In this document: one piece after another, positions 25,514 through 31,877 of the stretch
Layout of the letters: each line of letters opens with the position of its first letter
How positions within the stretch are numbered: position 1 is the stretch's first letter
NCBI GenBank assembly: GCA_017507855.1
Contig: JAFWAE010000032.1
Location: forward strand, 1-36,904
Reading direction: 5' to 3'
Source of the DNA: Clostridia bacterium
GTDB taxonomy: Bacteria; Bacillota; Clostridia; Oscillospirales; RGIG5554
Length of the DNA: 36,904 nucleotides
The notes under the pieces: generated by a model
Told to the model about the DNA's origin: nothing
The model's database searches: none
The model's input: the letters and a program-made list of their open reading frames with translations, nothing else
Program-made: the position numbers and the translations under genes

Positions 25514-25786
25514 GTGGACAGCCTTTTTCTCTTCTTTCGGGGGGTTTGCTACTATGCCTTAAGCGCGCTGGACCTTTGTATGCTGGTGCGCGCAGTCCTT
25601 TCCTGGATCCCCGATGCCCAGAACCTGAAGATCAACCGTTTTTGCTATTACGCCACAGAGCCGTTTATTTCTCCCGTCCGCCTTGTGTTGCACCGTCTGT
25701 TTCCTTCATTGCAGCAATTCCCGTTGGACCTCTCCTTTTTTGTGACTCTGTTGCTGATCACGGGCCTGCAATCCCTCATTGCCTAA
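25514..25786 (+). CDS. YggT/YlmG family membrane protein
   Basis: A 90-residue protein with two hydrophobic segments (about 3-28 and 65-88) around the conserved loop VRAVLSWIPDAQNLKINRFCYYATEPFISPVR, typical of YggT. The family is linked to cell envelope and division by its constant association with sepF. The start is GTG at 25514, with GGAG about 10 bases upstream inside the end of sepF. It is the last gene of the long plus-strand operon. Confidence 0.9.
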   Translation: MDSLFLFFRGVCYYALSALDLCMLVRAVLSWIPDAQNLKINRFCYYATEPFISPVRLVLHRLFPSLQQFPLDLSFFVTLLLITGLQSLIA

Positions 25787-25832
25787 TAAAAAACACAGAC
25801 ATTCCACTCTGCATTTTTAGCGGAGAAAGCGC

Positions 25833-25868
25833 AAACACCACCAAGGAAATCTCTTTGGTGGTGTTTTT
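25833..25868 (+). terminator. Terminator of the tig-yggT operon
   Basis: AACACCACCAA pairs with TTGGTGGTGTT around a 10-base loop, followed by TTT. It lies about 45 bases past the yggT stop. Confidence 0.85.
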
Positions 25869-25876
25869 CCATTGGC

Positions 25877-26007
25877 GGTAGCTTTCCAAAGGCTCCCTTG
25901 TGTAAAGGGAGCCTTTGCTACCCCGTTTTCCCATGCGGATAGTGGGTTCGGGCTTCTGCCCGGTCGTGCGTGGACTGCCACGCGCTATGCTTGCCCCGGA
26001 CGCAAGC
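25877..26007. repeat. Cluster of consecutive hairpins, probably a repetitive intergenic element
   Basis: Four stems follow each other. The first is CAAAGGCTCCCTT / AAGGGAGCCTTTG with loop GTGTA (25887-25917), extended by outer GGTAG / CTACC. The others are CGGGC-TTCT-GCCCG (25949-25962), GCGTGG-ACTG-CCACGC (25968-25983) and GCTTGC / GCAAGC (25989-26007). The GGCTCCCTT...AAGGGAGCC motif recurs in intergenic regions of many gut Clostridia (recalled, not searched). No open frame is convincing here. It fills most of the 313-base gap between yggT and the next gene. Confidence 0.6.
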
Positions 26008-26037
26008 ACCACAAAATGGCTTTACAATTGATGTTCC

Positions 26038-26066
26038 TTGAAAATGTTCCCATTTTATGATACAAT
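26038..26066 (+). promoter_or_regulatory. Promoter of the AT-rich orphan gene
   Basis: TTGAAA, 17 bases, TACAAT. A GGGGGA ribosome binding site and the start codon follow about 30 bases later. Confidence 0.75.
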
Positions 26067-26099
26067 ATTAGTGTACCAAAAGTTATGGGGGATATTGAT

Positions 26100-26726
26100 A
26101 TGAATCTATATCACGGAACTCAAATTCAAAACATAAAGAAATTAGAACCGTTCGCTACACAAACCAATGCAATATCAAAACCTGTGATATGTTTTACGCC
26201 AAGCTATTGTATTGCTCTGTTTTACATATGGAATCGTTCTTACAAATGGGTAACTTTTAGTGAAAATGAAAATGGTAAAGTAGTTTTTGTCGAACATTAC
26301 GATAATATGCTTTACGATTTTTATAGCAAGGTAACTGGAAGCATTTATGAATGCAACGGTGATAATCCTGCGATTACCCCCACTCACATGAAAGGTGTAT
26401 ATACTTCCGAAATTTCTATATCTATTGAAAAAGAAACACAAATTGGTAATGTATATAATGAAATTCTAAAACAAGAATCATTGGGAAAGATTATAATCCG
26501 AAGATATAGTCAGCTATCATTAGATGATAAAAATAAAATTTTCAAGCAAACTGTTAGAGCAATCCATATGCAAAAATTATTGATTCCGTCTGACTATGTA
26601 CCCAAGCAAGAGCAAGTACGCTTTGTGCAAACTTATTTTCCGCAAGCGTGGGATGTTGCTTCAAAAATGACCACGACGGAAGTTAATCAAATGATATGTG
26701 AATGGAGAACATCGTTGAAAAAATAA
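26100..26726 (+). CDS. Hypothetical protein, LYHGT-type N-terminus
   Basis: A 208-residue protein with no confident family assignment. It starts MNLYHGTQIQNI, a beginning seen in ADP-ribosyltransferase-like (DUF3990-type) proteins. Then come SKPVICFTPSYCIALFYIW, VVFVEHYDNMLYDFYSKVTGSIYE and GKIIIRRYSQLS. No signal peptide or membrane helix is present. ATG at 26100 has GGGGGA 7 bases before it; an ATG at 26085 precedes that site and is less likely. It has its own promoter and flanking hairpin terminators, and its base and codon use is far more AT-rich than the neighbours, suggesting recent transfer. An ART-like enzyme or toxin is a guess based on the N-terminus only. Confidence 0.7.
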   Translation: MNLYHGTQIQNIKKLEPFATQTNAISKPVICFTPSYCIALFYIWNRSYKWVTFSENENGKVVFVEHYDNMLYDFYSKVTGSIYECNGDNPAITPTHMKGVYTSEISISIEKETQIGNVYNEILKQESLGKIIIRRYSQLSLDDKNKIFKQTVRAIHMQKLLIPSDYVPKQEQVRFVQTYFPQAWDVASKMTTTEVNQMICEWRTSLKK

Positions 26727-26779
26727 ATCCTGTTTTAACACCTCACAGCGAGAGCTTCTTTGTTTTCTGCATATCAAAA

Positions 26780-26804
26780 AGCCACCACGAATATCGTGGT
26801 GGCT
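26780..26804. terminator. Terminator hairpin after the orphan gene
   Basis: AGCCACCACG pairs with CGTGGTGGCT around AATAT. The AAAAA before the stem gives a good U-tract on the minus strand; the plus-strand tail (GATTTCATTTT) is weaker. The stem nearly equals that at 35404-35424. Confidence 0.65.
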
Positions 26805-26828
26805 GATTTCATTTTACCGCTAATTATG

Positions 26829-26856
26829 CAGACCCTCGAGTCTGTGTTTTTTATTT
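26829..26856 (+). terminator. Second, short-stem terminator
   Basis: CAGAC-CCTCGA-GTCTG followed by TGTTTTTTATTTT. The stem is only 5 bp but the U-tract is strong. Confidence 0.45.
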
Positions 26857-26899
26857 TGTGCACCTCTGAACAAGCCTCGGGGATTTTTTCCTCCTCCCC

Positions 26900-26928
26900 T
26901 TGCAAAAAATCAGTTTTTGTGGTACAAT
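26900..26928 (+). promoter_or_regulatory. Promoter of the E2/CAT-fold gene
   Basis: TTGCAA, 17 bases, TACAAT, about 40 bases before the start codon at 26970. Confidence 0.75.
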
Positions 26929-26969
26929 AGTTTTAATAGTGGGGATTTTTAAGGAAAGAGGTTTTGTTT

Positions 26970-27848
26970 ATGGCTAAACGGCGTTTAGGGGACCGCTATG
27001 ACGGAAAAAAGATCCGCAAGGCAGATCCTTTCTTTTTTGTGATGCCGCACATTATGAAGGACCGCTGTGATGCCCAGGTCTTCTTTGAAACCAAAATCGA
27101 CATGGCCCAAGTAGACCTTCTGTTGCAAAAACTGCGTCAGGAGCAAGACCTTCCCGTAAAGTTTCTGCACCTTCTTTTAACGGCTTTTGTGCGCACGTTG
27201 GCCGCCAAGCCCGTGCTCAACCGTTTTGTGCGAGGAGGCAAAATTTTTGCTCGCAACAGCATCTCTCTTTCCCTGACCATAAAAAAAGAAATGCGCGAGC
27301 AGGGGGATGAGGGCGTTATCAAGGTTCAATTCGATCCCCAAGATACCCTGTACGACGTCATGGACCGCTTCCAAAAAGCGGTAGACGAATGCATGGCCGA
27401 AGAAGATTCCCAAAATGACACGGATGCCTTTGTCAAGGTACTGCGCAGCCTGCCTGCCTTCCTCATTCGTTTTGTCGTGTGGACGGTCACCAAGTTGGAC
27501 AATTTGGGCATCATGCCCAAGTTTATCCACAATTTAAGCCCCTTTCACACCAGCGCCTATTTGACAGACCTGGGCTCCCTGCGCATTGACCCGGTGTACC
27601 ACCACATCTACAATTTCGGCACCACCTCTGTATTCTGCGCCTTTGGTATGCGTCGCAACGAAATGCATGTCAAAGCCGACGGTACCCCCGTGGTACGCAG
27701 ATACATGACGTTGCGCCTGGTACTGGATGAACGAATTGCCGACGGCTTCAACATGGCCGCAGCCCTCCACCATCTGGAAAACCTGCTTAAGCACCCCGAA
27801 CAGCTGTTGGAACCCCCTCAGGAAGTCGCCGTAGATCCGGGTGTGTAA
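26970..27848 (+). CDS. Stand-alone E2/CAT-like acyltransferase-fold protein
   Basis: A 292-residue protein resembling the catalytic domain of 2-oxoacid dehydrogenase E2 subunits and chloramphenicol acetyltransferase. There is no lipoyl or E1/E3-binding domain, and no E1 or E3 gene nearby. N-terminal KIDMAQVDLLLQKLRQEQDLPVKFLHLLLTAFVRTLAAKPVLNRF matches the usual E2 core start. At the C-terminus the active-site motif DHRxxDG appears as DERIADG (about 253-259), so Glu stands where the catalytic His should be. Enzymatic acyl transfer by the usual mechanism is therefore doubtful. ATG at 26970 is preferred over an upstream TTG because of AAGGAAAGAGG. It appears monocistronic. Confidence 0.8.
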   Translation: MAKRRLGDRYDGKKIRKADPFFFVMPHIMKDRCDAQVFFETKIDMAQVDLLLQKLRQEQDLPVKFLHLLLTAFVRTLAAKPVLNRFVRGGKIFARNSISLSLTIKKEMREQGDEGVIKVQFDPQDTLYDVMDRFQKAVDECMAEEDSQNDTDAFVKVLRSLPAFLIRFVVWTVTKLDNLGIMPKFIHNLSPFHTSAYLTDLGSLRIDPVYHHIYNFGTTSVFCAFGMRRNEMHVKADGTPVVRRYMTLRLVLDERIADGFNMAAALHHLENLLKHPEQLLEPPQEVAVDPGV

Positions 27849-27919
27849 TTTTGCACAAAAACGGTCCGCCTTTATTTTCAAACGTCAGCGATTTGGGACT
27901 ATATTTTTCCCTGCAAAAC

Positions 27920-27928
27920 TGTTATAAT
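27920..27928 (+). promoter_or_regulatory. Extended -10 promoter of the dehydrogenase-YjbQ pair
   Basis: TGTTATAAT (extended -10 TGN plus perfect TATAAT). No good -35 is seen, which is common for extended -10 promoters. Confidence 0.55.
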
Positions 27929-27965
27929 AGTAAAAAATAAGTTTGTTTCTATGAGGAGGCTTTTT

Positions 27966-29228
27966 ATGAATACCAAAGCTGTGCGTCTGCATGCCGCTTC
28001 CGATCTGCGGCTGGACGAATACCCTCTTCCCGCGATCCGGGACGATGAGATTCTTTGCCGCGTTGTATCCGACAGTATTTGCATGTCCTCTTACAAGGCT
28101 GCCATTCAGGGAACCGAGCATAAGCGTGTGCCTGACGATATTGACGTTCACCCCGTGATCATCGGCCATGAATTTTGCGGCGAGATCGTAGAAGTAGGCA
28201 AAAAATGGCAAGATGAATACAAGGTGGGCCAAAAGGTGACCGTGCAGCCCAATATGCGCTACCACGGTAGCCCTGCGGCTTTTGGCTATTCTTTTGAGTA
28301 CTGCGGCGGAAGCGCCCAGTACGTGATCTTCCCCAACCAGGGCATGGAAACCAAGTGCGTGCTTCCCTATAACGGCGAAGCGTACTTTTTCGGCTCTTTG
28401 GCCGAGCCCCTCTCCTGCATTGCAGGTGCTTTTAACTCCAACTATCACACCACCACCGAAAAATACGAACATATCATGGGCGTGAAAAAGGGCGGAAACC
28501 TGGCGATTCTGGCCGGTGCCGGTCCGATGGGACTGGGGGCTATTGAGTACGCCATTCACATGGAAAACGGCCCTGCCACAGTCGTCATCACCGACATTGA
28601 CGATGCCCGCCTGGCCCGTGCCGAGGTAATCCTGCCTCCCGCAGAGGCTGCCAAAAACGGCGTAAAGCTGTACTATGTCAACACAGCCAAAACGGAAGAT
28701 CCCAAAGCAGCCTTGATGGCTTTGACCGACGGCCAAGGCTTTGACGACGTGTTTATCTTTGCCCCCGTGGCCGCCGTAGCCGAGCTGGGCGATGCCATTT
28801 TGGGGTATGACGGTTGCATGAATTTCTTTGCCGGTCCCACCGACCATGCTTTTGCCGCCAAGTTTAATTTCTACAACGTTCACTATAACTACACCCATGT
28901 GGTAGGCTCTTCCGGCGGAAACAGCCAAGATATGCGCGATTGCCTGCGCGATATGGAAACCGGCCGTTTGAACCCCGCCTGCATGGTCACCCACATTGGC
29001 GGTTTGGACGCCGCGGCGGAAGCCACCCTGAACCTGCCCAAGATCCCCGGCGGAAAGAAGCTGATCTACACTCATATCAGCATGCCCATTACGGCCATTA
29101 CGGAATTTGAGGAAAAGGGGAAGACCGATCCCCTCTTTGCCGGCCTGGCCGAAATCTGTAACCGCCACAACGGCTTGTGGAGCGTGGAAGCCGAACAGTA
29201 TCTGCTTAAGAACGCAAAACCCATTTAA
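27966..29228 (+). CDS. Zinc-binding dehydrogenase, L-sorbose-1-phosphate reductase-like
   Basis: A 420-residue medium-chain dehydrogenase/reductase. Catalytic-zinc ligands are visible as C39 (DSICMSSYKAA), H68-E69 (IIGHEFCGE) and E147 (SLAEPLSC). The Rossmann motif is GAGPMGLG (184-191). The structural four-Cys lobe of classical alcohol dehydrogenases is absent. The N-terminus (NTKAVRLHAASDLRLDEYPLP), GTEHKRVPDD and overall length recall SorE-type sorbose-1-phosphate reductases, so a sugar-phosphate or polyol-phosphate substrate is likely but inferred. AGGAGG precedes the ATG at 27966. It forms a two-gene unit with the YjbQ-like gene 36 bases downstream. No PTS genes are in view. Confidence 0.85.
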   Translation: MNTKAVRLHAASDLRLDEYPLPAIRDDEILCRVVSDSICMSSYKAAIQGTEHKRVPDDIDVHPVIIGHEFCGEIVEVGKKWQDEYKVGQKVTVQPNMRYHGSPAAFGYSFEYCGGSAQYVIFPNQGMETKCVLPYNGEAYFFGSLAEPLSCIAGAFNSNYHTTTEKYEHIMGVKKGGNLAILAGAGPMGLGAIEYAIHMENGPATVVITDIDDARLARAEVILPPAEAAKNGVKLYYVNTAKTEDPKAALMALTDGQGFDDVFIFAPVAAVAELGDAILGYDGCMNFFAGPTDHAFAAKFNFYNVHYNYTHVVGSSGGNSQDMRDCLRDMETGRLNPACMVTHIGGLDAAAEATLNLPKIPGGKKLIYTHISMPITAITEFEEKGKTDPLFAGLAEICNRHNGLWSVEAEQYLLKNAKPI

Positions 29229-29264
29229 ATACATTTTGCCAATTATTTTTAGGAGGAAAAAACC

Positions 29265-29885
29265 ATGGAATTCAAAGTGTACCAAAAAGAACTGGAGCTT
29301 CAGTCCCGCGGCTGGATCCCCACCTTCCATGACATCTCTACCGACGTCATGAAAGTCGTTGCAGAGTCCGGCATCAAGAACGGCACCGTGGCTATTGTGT
29401 CTCACCACACCACCTGCTCCGTTATGGTTCAGGAATGCTCCCACGACTTCGACACCTTCGATCTGGAGTATCTGCAGCACGATCTGCTGGACATCATGAG
29501 AAAGCTGATCCCCGACTATACCGATGAAGGTGACTACCGTCATCCCGGCCCCGTGCACGCTCAGTTTGGTCGCTACGTAAACGAGCCCGGCAACTTCACC
29601 TCCATGAATACCGACGGCCACCTGCGCAGCGTATTCTTCGGCCGCAGCGAAACCATGACCATCAAGGACGGCAAGCTGGACGGCGGCGAATTTGCCCACA
29701 TCTACTTCATTGACTGGGACCATGTCCGCGCCCGTCATCGTCAGTGCAACATCACCGTGATGGGTACTGCTGAAGATGTGAACGATCGCAAGTACAACAA
29801 CGGCGAAGTCGTAAATACCCTGCGTAAGTTCTCCGACGAGGAAAAGGCTTACATGGAACAGTACGACGAGTGGAAAAAGAGATAA
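29265..29885 (+). CDS. YjbQ-family (UPF0047) protein, long form
   Basis: A 206-residue protein. The YjbQ core is recognisable by SHHTTCSVMVQE (about 46-57), the His-rich middle GDYRHPGPVHAQFG, and the end IYFIDWDHVRARHRQCNITVMG at the position where typical YjbQ proteins have the basic FDGPRxR strand. Typical YjbQ is about 135-140 residues; here there are extra residues in the middle and a charged C-terminal extension. YjbQ proteins have been linked to thiamine-phosphate formation, but the physiological role is uncertain. AGGAGG precedes the start. Pairing with a sugar-phosphate-type dehydrogenase suggests a carbohydrate-linked job. Confidence 0.82.
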   Translation: MEFKVYQKELELQSRGWIPTFHDISTDVMKVVAESGIKNGTVAIVSHHTTCSVMVQECSHDFDTFDLEYLQHDLLDIMRKLIPDYTDEGDYRHPGPVHAQFGRYVNEPGNFTSMNTDGHLRSVFFGRSETMTIKDGKLDGGEFAHIYFIDWDHVRARHRQCNITVMGTAEDVNDRKYNNGEVVNTLRKFSDEEKAYMEQYDEWKKR

Positions 29886-29901
29886 TTTCCTTTCGCAACC
29901 A

Positions 29902-29934
29902 AAACAGACTGTGCTTTGCACAGTCTGTTTTTTT
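29902..29934 (+). terminator. Terminator of the dehydrogenase-YjbQ unit
   Basis: A 13-bp stem, AAACAGACTGTGC / GCACAGTCTGTTT, with a TTT loop and a run of T. Confidence 0.9.
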
Positions 29935-30003
29935 ATGCAGGTAATCAGATGGCGTTGATTATAAAAGGAAATATCCCACGTTTTAAGCCGTTTTGTACAA
30001 ACA

Positions 30004-30035
30004 AAAAACCGGATCGAGCGAGCGATCCGGTTTTT
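30004..30035 (-). terminator. Terminator of the solute-binding protein gene
   Basis: CCGGATCG pairs with CGATCCGG, flanked by A-run and T-run, so it works in both directions. It lies 11 bases past the minus-strand stop at 30046. Confidence 0.88.
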
Positions 30036-30045
30036 ATTTGTTTTT

Positions 30046-31752
30046 TTACTTGGAGTTCTTTTCTTTCTCCTTGGCGGCCTTTTCGGCTTCGCGCTTGGCA
30101 GCCTCGATCTCATCGGTATAAACAATGGAGTTCATGGTCACGTGAGTGTGCTCAATATCCACAGCGCCGCTGGCAGTCACAGAGATGTCAGACAGATGGG
30201 GGTTGACGGCATATACGTACTTCATAAACACAACGGGAATAGCGGCCATCTGCTCGACCAAATACTTTTCGGCTTCGTGCATGGCAGCCACGCGATCCTT
30301 CTTGGTCTCGCAAGCCAGGGCGTCCGCAATCATCTTGTCGTAAGCTTCGTCTGCATAGCCGGTGGTATTAAAGCCGCTGTAGGACAGGAAGCGTTCCAGC
30401 ATACCGTAAGCATCGTCAAACAGAGCATTAAAGGGAACCAGAATAGCTTCATAGTTGCCGTTCTTTTCAGCCTTGACAAAATCATCGTAATCCAGCGCCT
30501 TCACAGTAACCTTGGCACCCAGATTAGCTTCCCATTGCTGAGCCATCTTTTCGCCCAGGGAAACCCAAGAGCTGTTGTCGATCACCGTCAGCGTAAAGCT
30601 GGGAGCATTGCCGCTGAGGGCCTGCTTAGCCGCTGTGTCTGCGGAAGCAGAAATCAAAGCGCCGCCCGCCTTGCGGAAATCGGATTTATTGGTCTTCACA
30701 TCGGAGATCGTATTGGGCACAAACGCCGTAGCAGCAGACTGGGCCAGCACGGAGCCGCTTGCCAAAGCATTGCGATCCAGCGCCAAGGACAGGGCCTTGC
30801 GGGTCTGAGCGTCAAACTTGTTCTTAGAATAGTTGAAGAACACGGTAGCGGTAGCATCGGCAGCCACGCTCTTGGTCCAGCCGGTAGCTTCCACCTTTTC
30901 GTAAACAGCCTGGGGGACCTCAGCCATGAACAAAAGTTGCTCGTTCACAAACATATCAGCCAGCTCTTCCTCAGTCTTGTTGGCCACGACGGAGAAGCCG
31001 ATCTGATAGGCATCCTTGCCCTCGTCCTTGCTCAGGAAATACTTTTTATAGCGGGTGATAAAGTAGTTGGACTGGGCCACAGCCAGCGTCTTGCCCTTGT
31101 CCCAGGCACTCACGTAGCCGGCGCCGCTGCCGATCATAACGGCAGGACGGGTGTACCAGTCGTTGGCGGCAGCGGTGGTGTCCTCACGCAGGGGGTAGAA
31201 CACCGCGCAGCTGAGCATGTTTTCAAACACCGTGCTGCCCTTGCCTTCAAATTCCACTTCAATGGTATAGTCGTCCAAAGCCAGAATACCCACGTCGTCA
31301 ATGCTGACCTTGCCTTCATAGTAATTCTTGGCATTAAGCACCTCGAAGAACAGGTGCGCATAGGGAGATTCGTTAGCAGGATCCAGCACGCGCTTCCAGG
31401 CATAGATGAAATCGTCGGCATTCAGGTAACTACCGTCGGTCCAACGGGACTCGGCCAACGAGATGATCATCTTATTGGGATCCTCGTCGTCCCACTTGAT
31501 ACCCGTGCACAGGGATTCCACGACCTTGCCTTTTTCGTTAACCACGTAAAGGCCCATGTGATGCATGGTCAAATAGCGCAGAGACGCGATATCTGCGTTT
31601 TTAATGGGATCAAAACCAATGGGTTCTGCGCCAAAATAAACGGGGTTAGCCCCACGTTTTTGAAATTCCAGCGTATCCAGCGTCAACGCACAGCCGGAAA
31701 AAGCCGACAGTACCATGAGAACGCCCAGAACCAGAGCCAGTACTTTCTTCAT
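30046..31752 (-). CDS. Family 5 extracellular solute-binding lipoprotein (OppA/DppA-like)
   Basis: A 568-residue substrate-binding protein of peptide-type ABC importers. The signal peptide MKKVLALVLGVLMVLSAFSGC ends in a lipobox (FSGC), so it is a membrane-anchored lipoprotein. Family features include FDPIKNADIASLRYLTMHHMGLYVVNEKGKVVESL, WTDGSYLNADDFIYAWKRVLDP and TRKALSLALDRNALA. An unusual Lys/Glu-rich tail (AKREAEKAAKEKEKNSK) ends the protein. GGAGG precedes the start at 31752; the frame extends further but the signal peptide fixes the start. It is monocistronic with its own promoter and terminator. No permease or ATPase genes are adjacent, so it may serve a remote transporter. Confidence 0.93.
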   Translation of the reverse strand: MKKVLALVLGVLMVLSAFSGCALTLDTLEFQKRGANPVYFGAEPIGFDPIKNADIASLRYLTMHHMGLYVVNEKGKVVESLCTGIKWDDEDPNKMIISLAESRWTDGSYLNADDFIYAWKRVLDPANESPYAHLFFEVLNAKNYYEGKVSIDDVGILALDDYTIEVEFEGKGSTVFENMLSCAVFYPLREDTTAAANDWYTRPAVMIGSGAGYVSAWDKGKTLAVAQSNYFITRYKKYFLSKDEGKDAYQIGFSVVANKTEEELADMFVNEQLLFMAEVPQAVYEKVEATGWTKSVAADATATVFFNYSKNKFDAQTRKALSLALDRNALASGSVLAQSAATAFVPNTISDVKTNKSDFRKAGGALISASADTAAKQALSGNAPSFTLTVIDNSSWVSLGEKMAQQWEANLGAKVTVKALDYDDFVKAEKNGNYEAILVPFNALFDDAYGMLERFLSYSGFNTTGYADEAYDKMIADALACETKKDRVAAMHEAEKYLVEQMAAIPVVFMKYVYAVNPHLSDISVTASGAVDIEHTHVTMNSIVYTDEIEAAKREAEKAAKEKEKNSK

Positions 31753-31805
31753 AACCAAGATACCTCCGCAAAATATGGTAAGATGATTTGCTGCGATTAT
31801 AGTAT

Positions 31806-31834
31806 ATTGTATCATCTTTTTTTCCGTAAATCAA
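31806..31834 (-). promoter_or_regulatory. Promoter of the solute-binding protein gene
   Basis: On the minus strand: TTGATT, 17 bases, TACAAT, about 55 bases before the start codon. A second TATAAT-like hexamer follows directly. Confidence 0.7.
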
Positions 31835-31877
31835 TGCAAAAAACGATTTTTTTGTAAAGATATGAAAAAAATTCTTC

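Noticed and set aside
27523-27531. A perfect DnaA box, TTATCCACA
   Set aside because: It is a single box inside a coding sequence, with no cluster or AT-rich unwinding region nearby, so it is not evidence for oriC.
27885-30125. A 746-codon open frame on the minus strand, antisense to the dehydrogenase and YjbQ genes
   Set aside because: It mirrors two well-supported plus-strand genes with ribosome binding sites. Its sequence is low in recognisable motifs and rich in His/Gly/Val, as expected from antisense reading of GC-rich codons.
30142-31857. A 571-codon plus-strand frame over the solute-binding protein gene
   Set aside because: It is antisense to a gene with a lipoprotein signal peptide, promoter and terminator. 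No family is recognisable.
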